DNA of 64,000 nt from JAEUMY01 sp031394355 (GTDB lineage Bacteria; Pseudomonadota; Gammaproteobacteria; Burkholderiales; Usitatibacteraceae), in assembly GCA_031394355.1 (NCBI GenBank), contig JANNSU010000051.1, positions 24,346-88,345 on the forward strand, given 5' to 3'. Every line of letters begins with the position of its first letter. The stretch's first letter is position 1. Below the pieces are notes generated by a model. That model saw only the letters and a list, made by a program, of their open reading frames with translations. It had not been told where the DNA came from and ran no database searches. Below, in pieces: positions 1 to 8,905 of the stretch. Position numbers and translations under genes: made by a program.

Positions 1-76
1 TGCCGACAAGTCAATGGTGTGGGATGCTGGCTCGAAAGAGCAAGACGGCACGGAATGGCACTGCAACGAGGGAAAG

Positions 77-2581
77 ATGGCATCACGGCTAGGCGTTTTA
101 TTCCTGATTTTGCTCGCGCAATGCGTTGCGTGCGGCACGGCTTGGGGCGCTACGACAGACTCGAATGTAGAGCGGCACCCGCAGGAAATTCGTGCGCTGA
201 AGGACCCGCAGTCGGTACTGGCCGAGCTGCCTCTCCAGATCGCGGCCGCCCGCCAGCGCGCAGACTTTCGGGAGCTTGCCCTGCTCCACCTGGCAGAGGC
301 CAATGCCTGCAGAGTCATGGGCAACTTCGCATGCCAGGCTGCTGCCGGCCAGCGCGCACACCAGGCCGCTGAGCAGGCTGGCCAAGTTTCGTTGCAGGTG
401 CGCGGTTTGATCATAGAAAGCCGCGGAAGACTCGCTTTGCAGGATTTCAGCCGCACGTCGCAGTTATTGACGACTGCAGAGCGGATCCTCAATCGAGAGC
501 CAAATCCCGAGGCATTGGCTGATGTCTACCTGGCGTATTCCTCTCTGAGCTATTCCATAGGCAAGCATGCCAAGGCGGCTGAATACGCGCGAAGGGGGTT
601 GGACGCACTTGGAGATCGACCATCGCTCATCATCCGCATCCGTCTCATCAGGAATCAGGCGCGAGCGCTCGCGCAGACCAAGGACACAGCGGGCGCACGC
701 GCGGCATTGCGGCAGGCCATCGGGCTCATCGAGGGATTGGATGACCCGAAGCTGGTCGCTGAGCTGTTTCTGGAGAGTGCCCGAATCGCACGATCAGAAC
801 GCGATGTCGCGACCCAGGAAGCCGACGGCCGGAAGATTCTGGAGTTGGCCAAGAGCCTTGAGAATACGCAAGTGACCGGGCTGGGCCACGAAGTATTGGG
901 GCTTGCTGCACTCGACCGCAAGGACAGACCCACCGCAAAGAAGCAGCTCACCAAGGCGCATCAGTACTTCCAGGACTTGAAGCTGTATCGCGATGAGCGG
1001 CGAGTACTCAGGTTCTTGCTTGGCATCCTGCTGGAAGAAAAGTCGAATCGTGGCGAGCTGGATCGTCTGATGATGCGAATGGTGTCGCTCGAATCGAAGC
1101 TCGAGCTTGAAGACCGGACATTTGCTGCCGACGATTTTGAAGCGCGACTCAATTTTTTCAAGCAGGAGATGGACGTGAAGCGGCTTGAAGAAGTTGCCGC
1201 GATTGACAAGGAAAGGGTGGCCTCACTCGCTGAGCAAAGGAAGCTTGCCGTCTGGGTTTCAGTGCTGGTTGCAACGCTGCTCGTGGTCGTCGCGATCCTG
1301 TTTGTCATGCAGCGCAAATACACCGGGCGGCTGGCAGAAAGCGAGTCCCGCTACCGCATGCTCGCCGACAACTCGCGCGACCTTGTGGTGCGCATGCGCC
1401 CTGACGGACACCGGCTCTACGTATCCCCCGCCTCCCGAGAGCTTCTGGGCCTGGAACCGGAAGCGCTATTGGAAAGCAAGTTGGACCTGGTCCACCCGGA
1501 CGACAAGGAGGCACTGGCCAGCGAATTCCGTCGATTGGGCGAGCAAGGCGGCTCGACCAATGTGGTCTATCGCGCGCGGCACGCTGATGGCCACTATGTG
1601 TGGATCGAGGCCGCAGCGACACTGGTTCAACATTCCGAGGCCACGGGACAGCCTGAAATCCTTTACGCCGGTCGAGACGTCAGCGCCCGCGTTCGTGCAG
1701 AGATGGCCCTGGCGGAGAGCGAAGCCCGCCTTCGAGCGGTCACAGACAACATCCCGGCACTGATTGCGCGCGTTGACCAGGCGCAGCGCTACACCTTTGC
1801 CAATGCCTTCATGGGCCGGGTGTTCGGCGTCGACCCCCAATCGACCCTCGGGCGCACCATGCGAGAGACTCGGGGAGAGGAAATTTATTCATTCGTCGAG
1901 CCCTACGTCCTTCGCGCCTTGAAGGGTGAAGCCGTTCAATTCGAGGGCACGGGAATGGCTGCGGGTCGCGAGTATCACTTCCGGTCCCACTATGTACCGG
2001 ACATCGGGCCAGATGGCGCGGTCACAGGCTTTTTCGCCCTCACCTTCGACATTACGGACCTGAAGCGGGCCCAGACCGAGTTGGGCCGCCTGATCCGGAT
2101 TGACAGCATGACCGGTGTGGCCAACCGGAGACACTTTGACGAGCGATTGACTGCGGCCATTGCCAGTGCGCGACGGCACGGGACTGCGATCTGCCTGCTG
2201 TCCCTGGATATTGATCACTTCAAGCAGATCAATGACACACATGGCCATGCGGCAGGCGATGCCGTCATCATCGAAGTGGCCGAACGCATGCGATCCCAAG
2301 TGCGGGCGGAGGATCTGGTCGCACGATTGGGTGGAGACGAGTTTGCCGTGATCATCGAGCAGGCGGAGGCCGTGACAGGCGCAACCATCGCTGCAAAAAT
2401 GTTGGCGGCCATGCAGGCGCCGGTTGTGATCGGCTCGCTGCAGTTGCCAGTCAAGGTCAGCATCGGCGTCGGCTTCGCCCTTCATCCCGACACCTTCGAA
2501 CATCTTCTCGGCATGGCCGATCGTGCGCTCTACCGCTCCAAGTCGGCGGGTCGCGGGACGTACACCATCGAAACGGACTGA
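77..2581 (+). CDS. Membrane sensor diguanylate cyclase (TPR-like sensor, two PAS domains, GGDEF)
   Basis: Predicted to make c-di-GMP from two GTP in response to an exported sensor region. The ATG at 77 is chosen over the upstream ATG at 14 because it follows a GAGGGAAAG ribosome site and opens a signal peptide (SRLGVLFLILLAQCVACG). Residues about 40-370 are Ala/Leu-rich helices of the TPR type, followed by a charged coiled region and one membrane helix (about 388-410, AVWVSVLVATLLVVVAILFV). PAS1 starts near 421, PAS2 near 547 and GGDEF near 674. The active loop is intact (LGGDEFAV) and an RxxD inhibitory site (RAED) lies five residues before it. There is no EAL domain. The frame is open to the window edge, so a longer N-terminus cannot be fully excluded. 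The signal sensed is unknown. Confidence 0.9.
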   Translation: MASRLGVLFLILLAQCVACGTAWGATTDSNVERHPQEIRALKDPQSVLAELPLQIAAARQRADFRELALLHLAEANACRVMGNFACQAAAGQRAHQAAEQAGQVSLQVRGLIIESRGRLALQDFSRTSQLLTTAERILNREPNPEALADVYLAYSSLSYSIGKHAKAAEYARRGLDALGDRPSLIIRIRLIRNQARALAQTKDTAGARAALRQAIGLIEGLDDPKLVAELFLESARIARSERDVATQEADGRKILELAKSLENTQVTGLGHEVLGLAALDRKDRPTAKKQLTKAHQYFQDLKLYRDERRVLRFLLGILLEEKSNRGELDRLMMRMVSLESKLELEDRTFAADDFEARLNFFKQEMDVKRLEEVAAIDKERVASLAEQRKLAVWVSVLVATLLVVVAILFVMQRKYTGRLAESESRYRMLADNSRDLVVRMRPDGHRLYVSPASRELLGLEPEALLESKLDLVHPDDKEALASEFRRLGEQGGSTNVVYRARHADGHYVWIEAAATLVQHSEATGQPEILYAGRDVSARVRAEMALAESEARLRAVTDNIPALIARVDQAQRYTFANAFMGRVFGVDPQSTLGRTMRETRGEEIYSFVEPYVLRALKGEAVQFEGTGMAAGREYHFRSHYVPDIGPDGAVTGFFALTFDITDLKRAQTELGRLIRIDSMTGVANRRHFDERLTAAIASARRHGTAICLLSLDIDHFKQINDTHGHAAGDAVIIEVAERMRSQVRAEDLVARLGGDEFAVIIEQAEAVTGATIAAKMLAAMQAPVVIGSLQLPVKVSIGVGFALHPDTFEHLLGMADRALYRSKSAGRGTYTIETD

Positions 2582-2622
2582 GTCAGCGTCAGGCGGCTTG
2601 TCCGAGGTGTTGCATCAACCAT

Positions 2623-3210
2623 TCAATTGGTCGGTACCCGGCTGCACGATTCGCCAGGCGCGCGCGGCGGCACACGCCACAAGTACACCTTGCTCTCCTT
2701 CTTCAACCCGATGACCTTGTCTGGCGCAGGCAGCGTCAGCATCTTCTCCGGCCGCCAGTCGCCCATGTCCCAGTCATGCGAGACGATGCGCGTGCCGGGC
2801 TTGAGGCAAAGCAGGCGCGGACGGAGTTGCAGATTCACCTCCGGCAGCAGATACATCGTGATGACGGTCGCCTGAGACAGGTCGGCCTGGAACAGATCCA
2901 TTTCCACGAACCTGGCACGCGCCGCCACACCGGCCTTGGCTGCGTTGTCGCGGCTTTGCCGCACCAGATCTGCCACCAGCTCAACACCCAGCCCGCGCGC
3001 GCCGAAACGCCGCGCGGCAGTGATGACAATGCGGCCATCGCCCGAGCCCAGATCGATCACGTAATCCTGTTTGCCCACCCCTGCGATCTCCAGCATGGCG
3101 ACCGTGATGTTGTCCGGCGTGGTGATGAAGGGGACCTCATCATGCTGCGCCCCTGCGGAGGCTGACTGCAGCAGACCGGTCAGCAGAAGCAGGCGCAGCA
3201 CATCGTTCAT
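2623..3210 (-). CDS. Exported class I SAM-dependent methyltransferase
   Basis: 195 aa. A hydrophobic N-terminus (DVLRLLLLTGLLQSASAGAQ) looks like a cleavable signal peptide, followed by a Rossmann methyltransferase with a clear motif I (VIDLGSGDGRIVI) and an acidic strand (LGVELVADLV). Later sequence (TMYLLPEVNLQLRPRLL, RIVSHDWDMGDW) fits the family seen next to exported or membrane proteins. The gene starts 8 nt after the MscS/cNMP channel gene on the same strand, so the two are probably cotranscribed. Substrate is unknown. A SAM-dependent enzyme with a signal peptide is odd because SAM is cytoplasmic; the hydrophobic stretch may instead be an uncleaved membrane anchor. Confidence 0.8.
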   Translation of the reverse strand: MNDVLRLLLLTGLLQSASAGAQHDEVPFITTPDNITVAMLEIAGVGKQDYVIDLGSGDGRIVITAARRFGARGLGVELVADLVRQSRDNAAKAGVAARARFVEMDLFQADLSQATVITMYLLPEVNLQLRPRLLCLKPGTRIVSHDWDMGDWRPEKMLTLPAPDKVIGLKKESKVYLWRVPPRAPGESCSRVPTN

Positions 3211-3218
3211 CGCCGAGC

Positions 3219-4715
3219 TCAGTTGACAGCGAAGAATGATTTGATCTGGCTCACCAGATCATTCTGGCTTCGGGCGCGCACTTCGTGCTCCGCCGCATTC
3301 TGCTTGGCCAGAAGATCGTTGTTGCGATCCACCAACACTGCAGAAATGTCGCGCGCAAAATCCGGCCGAGCCGTGAGGATGGCGCGGAACCCTTCCTTGT
3401 CCAGGCGGTAGCACTCCACATCGGTTCTGGCACTCACGCTCGCGCGCCGGGGTTGACCTGTCATGAGCCCCATCTCGCCAAACACGTTGCCGGCATGCAG
3501 CGTGGCCAGATGCCGACGCTCTCCACCCTCCTGCTCGCGCCACACATCACATTCACCATTGTTGATGAGATACAGCCAGTGCGCCACCGCGCCCTCACGA
3601 GTGATGTTGTCGCCCTTGAGGAAGGGTGCGGGAATGAGGTGATGTGCCAGCTTGTCCATCTCGGCCGGTGTGAGTCCACGGAACAGATCGACCTTGCCGA
3701 GAATATCAATGCGACGCGCATGCTCCCGCGCGGCTGCGCTGGCACGCGTGCTTTCGTCATCATTCACCAGCATGCGCTCGGCGATGGGCATGATGACGGG
3801 AATGCCATTTCGCATGAGCGCAGTGTGGATGTGTGCCCGTACATCGCTGTCGGTGGGGTCATCACGCTGAAAATCTTCCAGCCAGTAGCGGAGCGCGAAG
3901 CGTCCGCCGTTGGGCAACACCTCCATGAGCACGGCGTTGGGCGGTGGATCCTTGGCCACGTTCGGGATGTGTCCATCCACCACCGCTGCCTCCAGCACAT
4001 TCAGCACGCGGGTCACGCCCTGATCCGTCGCCAGGTTGACCCACACCCAGCGGCGCCACACCGGCTTCGCGTCCCGCCGCGAACCCATGACCAGAAAGCG
4101 GTTCTTCATCAGGTAGCTGTTGGGCACCACCAGCGTTTCACGGTTGCGCGTCTCGATGGCCGTGAAGCGCCAACGAATCTCAACCACCTTGCCCGACACG
4201 TCATCCAGCTTGACCCAGTCACCAATGCGGATGGAGTTGTCCAGCTGTAGCGCCACACCACCCAGGATGTTGCCCAGCGTGTCCTGCATGGAAAAGGCCA
4301 CGATGGCCGTCACCACAGCCGAGGTCGCCATGATGGATGACAGATTCACACCCTCCATGCGCCACCACAGCACCATCCAGACGATGAAGAGCGCCGTGAC
4401 AGAAAGATCCTCCATGATGCGCGGAGGATTCAAGCGCAGGCGCGGCAGCAGACCACGAAAGAACAGCATGCCAACCATTCGCAGCAGGGTGGCGGATATC
4501 ACCACGCCGATTACGTCGCGCACCCAGGACGACACCTGGGGTCCCGTCCAGCCCGCGAGACTGCCGTTGACCACCTCGACCAGTGCAGCGCCCAGCGCCA
4601 CCAGCAGCATGGAGCGCGACGTGGCGCGGTCGTCCGGCCGCACAAGCATTCCCGTGAGCGCCAAGGCCACCGTGAGCCCGGCGGCCATGTAAACCGTCTG
4701 TGCGGTCTGAAACAT
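3219..4715 (-). CDS. MscS-family mechanosensitive channel with C-terminal cyclic-nucleotide-binding domain
   Basis: 498 aa. Several N-terminal membrane helices lead into the MscS pore and beta domain: residues near 150 read MQDTLGNILGGVALQLDNSIRIGDWV, shown here only as family evidence through its short motifs SMQDTLGN and RIGDWVKLDD. The C-terminal 140 residues form a cNMP-binding fold (HLATLHAGNVFGEMGLMTG followed by PRRASVSARTDVECYRL), so channel opening may be modulated by a cyclic nucleotide, as in MscS-like bCNG channels. It lies in the inner membrane. It is first in an apparent two-gene operon with the exported methyltransferase. Start ATG at 4715 precedes the first membrane helix with no better alternative nearby. 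Confidence 0.9.
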   Translation of the reverse strand: MFQTAQTVYMAAGLTVALALTGMLVRPDDRATSRSMLLVALGAALVEVVNGSLAGWTGPQVSSWVRDVIGVVISATLLRMVGMLFFRGLLPRLRLNPPRIMEDLSVTALFIVWMVLWWRMEGVNLSSIMATSAVVTAIVAFSMQDTLGNILGGVALQLDNSIRIGDWVKLDDVSGKVVEIRWRFTAIETRNRETLVVPNSYLMKNRFLVMGSRRDAKPVWRRWVWVNLATDQGVTRVLNVLEAAVVDGHIPNVAKDPPPNAVLMEVLPNGGRFALRYWLEDFQRDDPTDSDVRAHIHTALMRNGIPVIMPIAERMLVNDDESTRASAAAREHARRIDILGKVDLFRGLTPAEMDKLAHHLIPAPFLKGDNITREGAVAHWLYLINNGECDVWREQEGGERRHLATLHAGNVFGEMGLMTGQPRRASVSARTDVECYRLDKEGFRAILTARPDFARDISAVLVDRNNDLLAKQNAAEHEVRARSQNDLVSQIKSFFAVN

Positions 4716-4967
4716 GCGGTCTTTTCTCCCCGAATAGTCGCACCGTCACGAAGGACAGTTCGACGTCATGTTACCGGCTTGTGTCAGGGTCGGCAGCAAA
4801 ACCTTGGTGGCGGCATTGCCGCCGGGGCGACAAGTCCGCTGCAAGATTGAAGGGGTTCCATTGTGCGCGGGTTCTGCTGGCAGGGCTTGCCACCTCGCCG
4901 CCTGCAGGCGGCTCCTACTCGGCCCTGTCCCACTGCGCATTGGCGCACTTGGAGCCGCAGGCCTCAT

Positions 4968-5026
4968 CCCTGTCGGTCGAGCGTTCGATCCGGATGTTCC
5001 ACCAAACAAGAAGGGCCGCCGAAAAC
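4968..5026 (+). repeat. 59-bp direct repeat, left copy (tRNA 3'-end-like plus terminator arm)
   Basis: Matches 18374-18432 with a single substitution. It contains GTTCGATCC and CCACCA as in a tRNA T-arm and acceptor end, then the AACAAGAAGGGCCGCC arm of the terminator that follows tRNA-Ala. The tRNA T-stem does not pair properly here, so this is a remnant and not a gene. The preceding 4716-4967 has a GC-rich REP-like hairpin (CGCCTGCAGGCGGC near 4909) and no gene. Confidence 0.75.
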
Positions 5027-5165
5027 TGTGCCGCGACACATATGGATTCCACTTAGCGACACATAAAGCTGCGCCTTAAATGACGGAATTCCCTTATTGC
5101 GGGCCCACTTACGACGCATAAGGGTGCCGTTGGATTGAAATACGACACATAAGGCTGCGCTTGGC
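5027..5165. repeat. Cluster of short degenerate repeats, possible insertion-sequence end relic
   Basis: Three roughly 22-bp copies of the form CGACRCATAARGSTGC lie at about 5056-5078, 5111-5134 and 5142-5164, with a partial fourth (GCGACACATATGG) near 5034. On the minus strand they read ATGTGTCG and overlap the 3' end of the last RHS cassette. Multiple short terminal repeats like these resemble ends of IS21-type elements, which is an inference. No transposase is present. Confidence 0.4.
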
Positions 5166-5607
5166 ATTCACTCCATAGTTCGAGCACGGTGCACCTTTGG
5201 CCCAGTTTTAAACGGAAATCAACACACTTGTTCCCAAATTTTGCCTTCGTCAAGTTTAGGGATTTTTGCATACAGTCATAGGCAACCCTGCATGCTTCCG
5301 GATGCAAAATGCAAGTTAGTTTGTCGCTCGTTGTTGCCATCAACCCAAGGGGGTCTGTGTTGCGCAACGGACTCCCATTTGCATACCCAAATGTACTCAG
5401 ACCGCCGCTCAACCCAATCGGATCACTCTGCCGATATCTGCCTGTTGATGGGTCGTAATCTCTGAAGTAGTTGTAGCTAGTACCTGTCTCTTGATCCGCA
5501 TACTGCCCTGGGAACCTAAGGTTGTACGTGAAGCTTCCCACCCCACTCGGATTGCTGTCCAGTGTCGAATTCCCAAACGGCCCCGAATTCTCATTGACCC
5601 ACACCAC
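5053..5607 (-). CDS. Orphan RHS core fragment with variable tip (cassette E)
   Basis: The RHS core is readable in frame from about 5660 (DHLGTARAVTKPS) through GRYRQSDPIGLSGG to the PLGL junction, although the first usable start codon is a GTG at 5607. After the junction comes a roughly 97-residue Cys-rich tip (TCILHPEACRVAYDCMQK...) that I do not recognise. The last 35 or so residues are encoded by the degenerate repeats at 5056-5164, so the original tip may be truncated. The core begins just after the stop of the preceding putative immunity gene, with no promoter or proper N-terminus. This fits a silent cassette that could be recombined into the upstream RHS gene. No immunity gene follows. 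Confidence 0.65.
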   Translation of the reverse strand: MVWVNENSGPFGNSTLDSNPSGVGSFTYNLRFPGQYADQETGTSYNYFRDYDPSTGRYRQSDPIGLSGGLSTFGYANGSPLRNTDPLGLMATTSDKLTCILHPEACRVAYDCMQKSLNLTKAKFGNKCVDFRLKLGQRCTVLELWSECQAQPYVSYFNPTAPLCVVSGPAIREFRHLRRSFMCR

Positions 5608-5678
5608 CTGATTCGTACTCGGCTTCGTGACGGCGCGCGCGGTACCAAGGTGGTCACTGTTACTCTTTCTTGTTTCTT

Positions 5679-6119
5679 CTACGGAAATTGCACTTCCCCA
5701 GAAGCTTGCACTCGTGCCTTGCCACAGGAAACATCATTGAATGTCCAACGAATTGAGATAGCCGTCCTAAAATCCACATCGGGAAGCCTGTCATTCAATG
5801 GGAGTCGGCCAATCAAAGTTTCATTCGGATAAATCCACCTACAAGAGCCGTCGCCAGTGACAACTGCAACATGCCCGTATTTTGGGGGGCCAAGCTCATT
5901 TGAGGATTTGCTGCGCGCTTCAATTCGCATGTTTGCTCCGCCCCTCCAGGGCTCATTCCCCCAATACAGCCCCACTCGCTCGCTGCTGTTGTTGGAAATT
6001 TGGATTTCTAGCAGGGCCTTTCCGTTGGCAACCAGCTTTCGAGCCTCAATTTCAAGAGCGTGTGTTTCATTCAGAAATGAACTCAATAAAAACAGAAGAG
6101 AAAATCTCAGTAGCTTCAT
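5679..6119 (-). CDS. Exported protein, candidate immunity to RHS tip D
   Basis: 146 aa from the ATG at 6119, which has an AGGTGA ribosome site and starts 4 nt after the stop of RHS cassette D. The N-terminus is a signal peptide (KLLRFSLLFLLSSFLNETHA). The mature part is beta-rich with no recognised domain (EIQISNNSSERVGLYWGNEP). Position immediately behind a toxin-like tip suggests a periplasmic immunity protein; that role is inferred from context alone. The longer open frame to 6218 runs back into the RHS coding sequence and is unlikely. Confidence 0.55.
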   Translation of the reverse strand: MKLLRFSLLFLLSSFLNETHALEIEARKLVANGKALLEIQISNNSSERVGLYWGNEPWRGGANMRIEARSKSSNELGPPKYGHVAVVTGDGSCRWIYPNETLIGRLPLNDRLPDVDFRTAISIRWTFNDVSCGKARVQASGEVQFP

Positions 6120-6123
6120 CAAG

Positions 6124-6846
6124 TCACCTAGGAAGAGGAGTATTGGGCATGATGCATCTCTCAACGATTTGAGTTTCGTGGTGGTCCAAATATGACCTAA
6201 GCGCTTCTCGGCAACCACCTTCGCACTTTTGCTCTAGTAGCTTCCTAATAGCGCATGCGCGAGAAGCCTTTGACGCTCTACATTCGGTTGCATCCACTGT
6301 TAACACCGTAAAGTAGATCTGAAGACCTCGGGCTTTGTTGGCACAGACTCGCGGATTCTCTTTCAGAGCATCTGCAATGTGCACCATCTCATGTTCACGA
6401 GTGCATTCGACGATGCATGGTTCTTGCCATGGCCAAATCGAAGGCTCCATTCCACCATCTCCGTCGCACATGATTGTGTTAATTGTTGTGTCAACGGGAC
6501 CGCCGACTGAAACCAGCCCAGTTGCATCTACATAACGCAATGGTGAGGCTCTTGAATATGCGAAGGTATTCAACCCACCCTTGAGCCCAATCGGATCACT
6601 CTGCCGATATCTACCTGTTGTGGGGTCATAATCCCTGAAATAGTTGTAGCTCGTGCCCGTTTCTGCATCAGCATACTGCCCCGGGAACCGGAGGTTGTAT
6701 GTAAAGGCACCCAGCCCACTCGGATTGCTGTCCGGCGTTGAGTTGCCGAACGGCTCCGAATTCTCATTCACCCACACCACCTGATTCGTACTCGGTTTGG
6801 TGACAGCTCTCGGCGTGCCCAGATGATCGGCGTAACGGCGCAACAA
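6124..6846 (-). CDS. Orphan RHS core fragment with zincin-like tip (cassette D)
   Basis: About 240 aa. It opens at a TTG directly after the TAG of the preceding lipoprotein gene, with no ribosome site or signal peptide. The core (YADHLGTPRAVT ... GRYRQSDPIGLKGG) is nearly identical to the other cassettes. After YVDATGL comes a roughly 130-residue Cys-rich tip containing HEMVH (6379-6393), matching the HExxH zinc-peptidase signature within REHEMVHIADAL, so a metalloprotease-type toxin is plausible. It has no in-frame upstream RHS barrel, so it is probably silent unless recombined into the intact upstream gene. An exported protein gene follows by 4 nt as candidate immunity. Confidence 0.7.
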   Translation of the reverse strand: MLRRYADHLGTPRAVTKPSTNQVVWVNENSEPFGNSTPDSNPSGLGAFTYNLRFPGQYADAETGTSYNYFRDYDPTTGRYRQSDPIGLKGGLNTFAYSRASPLRYVDATGLVSVGGPVDTTINTIMCDGDGGMEPSIWPWQEPCIVECTREHEMVHIADALKENPRVCANKARGLQIYFTVLTVDATECRASKASRACAIRKLLEQKCEGGCREALRSYLDHHETQIVERCIMPNTPLPR

Positions 6847-7215
6847 CTAGGAGATCTTGACTTTGCGCTCCAATACTTTACCGCTATCAGAGATTTCAAA
6901 GTAGGCAAGGACAGAGCCTTCAAGGTAGGAAACTACTCTCTCTGTCTTGGTGCCTCTTGGTGCTTGGAAGTGGGTTGAAAGAGGCTCAAACTCTTTGCTG
7001 TGTGTAGACGCCACAAACGTACCGTCAGTTTGCCGAGTAAAAGTGACATGGGGCTGGCCAAACAATTTGATAGCCGCAGATTCGGTAGCCCCAATCTCAA
7101 TGGACATGAATTTTTCGCGTGCTGCCAACTCACCTTGATTGAAAACAAGTCGATCACAAGCCACCAACAGAGTAAGCAACACAATGCAAAAGAGCCCTCT
7201 GAAAATTGCACCCAT
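6847..7215 (-). CDS. Lipoprotein, candidate immunity to RHS tip C
   Basis: 122 aa from the ATG at 7215, preceded by AAAGGA at good spacing; the longer frame from 7266 would overlap RHS cassette C. It has a lipoprotein signal (GLFCIVLLTLLVAC, Cys at about 17). The mature part carries a short SmpA/BamE-like sequence feel (IEIGATESAAIKLFGQPHVTF), typical of small envelope lipoproteins, but no firm family. Location directly behind an RHS tip suggests periplasmic immunity; this is contextual inference. Confidence 0.6.
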   Translation of the reverse strand: MGAIFRGLFCIVLLTLLVACDRLVFNQGELAAREKFMSIEIGATESAAIKLFGQPHVTFTRQTDGTFVASTHSKEFEPLSTHFQAPRGTKTERVVSYLEGSVLAYFEISDSGKVLERKVKIS

Positions 7216-7235
7216 AGGTCTGTCCTTTGATCCCA

Positions 7236-8905
7236 TCAATATGCAGTCCTGCAGTGAGCTAAACAATCCTTCTTTGGCTCACATAGACGCCCGTAACGGT
7301 TTGCAATCTCATCATCTACGGAGTCCTTTCTCCACTTCTCCTCAAATATGTAACCTTGCGCCACAAGCTGATATGCCTCGCGAATTCTGCCTGCCTGCCG
7401 AGCGATATACTGCCCGCACTTTTTCGCGGCCTCGCAAGAGACGACACAGTGAAGAAGTTTGTCATTTCGGCGCCATCCTTCCTTTCCAGACTTCGCCCAA
7501 GTTTCATTGCTGACTTTGGCAACACATGCAAGTCCTTCATCAGGGGGCACATCGTTGGGACCTGGAAATTCCAGACTCCAAGTCAATCCCCTCGGATCAC
7601 TCAGCATCAGTGGCTGACTTGCTACATACGCGTAGGTATTGATCCCGCCTTTCAACCCAATCGGATCACTCTGCCTGTATCTGCCTGTTGTGGGGTCGTA
7701 GTCTCGATAGTAGTTGTAGGTCGTTCCCGTCTCCACATCCGCGTATTGCCCCGGAAACCGCAGGTTGTACACAAATGCCCCCAGCCCACTCGGATTGCCA
7801 TTCGGCATCGAATTCCCAAACGGCTCCGAATTCTCATTGACCCACACCACCTGATTCGTGCTCGGCTTCGTGACGGCGCGCGCGGTACCAAGGTGGTCGG
7901 CATGCACGTAAAGGAACCCCGGATCCTCCGCCACCGTCAGATGCAGTGTCGGCGGTGCAGCCCCGGTTCCACTCGACTCCGTCGCCGTAGCCCCCGTCAA
8001 TGTCGCCGGATTCGATCCCATCGTGGCACTCGTCACACTCACCGTGACCGTACACCCAGTGGCCGGCAGATTCGGCACAGTCAGGTTGAGACTCGTCGCC
8101 CCCACTGTCAGGCTCGGACTGTTCGTCGTCCCCGCACACGTGCCGCCAAGGGTCGAACTCGCCACCGTCATCCCCGTCATCGACCCGGTGAAGTTCACAT
8201 TGGTCAGCGCGATGTTCAACGGGCTGGCCAGCGTGATCCGGAGCGTGCTCTGACTGCCACTCTCCATCCACGCCGGCTCAAACTTGGCCGTGACCGTGGG
8301 GGGATTGGGCTGGTTGACGACGTTGAGGGTCGCCGTGTTGGCTGGTGAGCCTTGATCGGTTTCATTGCTCGTCGCGCCAGTGGCCGTGTTGCCGTGGCTT
8401 CCCGTTGTGGCGCTGGTCACCTGAACAGTGATTGTGCACCCACCCGCCGCGAGGCTCGCGACGGTGAGATCCAGGCTGGTCGCCCCGATGGTGAGCGCCG
8501 GTGTCGAGGTCACACCCGTACAGCTCCCGCCCAGCGTGGCACTGGCCACGGTGACGTTCGAGAGACTGTTGGTAAAGCGGACGTTGGTGAGGGCCGTCGT
8601 GTTGGGATTGGTCAGCGTGAAGGTCAGTGATGAGGTGCCACCGCTGATGAGGGTCTGTGGCGCGAAGGCTGCCTGCAGCGTCGGTGACAGCGGGGGCAGA
8701 AGCTCCAGCAGCAATCCGGCTGCCGGATAGTAGTTGCCCTGTGTCCAGGTCTGATTGCCCGTCGGTGCAGTGCTGCCGAAGGTCTTGTCCGCAACCTGAT
8801 TCGCGAAGTACCAGTGGTTGACTGTGGCCCGGCTCGTGAAGCCGGTAGCCGGGGTCAGCGCTACCACGTCGCGGTCGGTGACGAGGCCCAGAACGGTACT
8901 GGCCG
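7236..8905 (-). pseudogene. Truncated second copy of the DUF11-like/RHS core protein with tip C
   Basis: An open frame runs from within the REP transposase element (8993), but homology to the intact 751-aa gene begins only at about 8905 (VLGLVTDRDVVALTPATGF), exactly where the element's terminal repeat ends. The signal peptide and first roughly 165 residues are therefore missing. Two Cys-containing Ig-like repeats and the RHS core follow and are nearly identical to 12180-13210. The tip after LSDPRGL is new: about 125 residues with NDKLLHCVVSCEAAKKCG and several further Cys. A lipoprotein gene follows as possible immunity. It probably arose by segmental duplication followed by insertion, and is not expressed as a secreted protein in this form. 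Confidence 0.7.

Noticed and set aside
7356..8348. 330-aa plus-strand frame
   Set aside because: It lies opposite the RHS cassette C core and tip and has an Arg/His-rich shadow composition.
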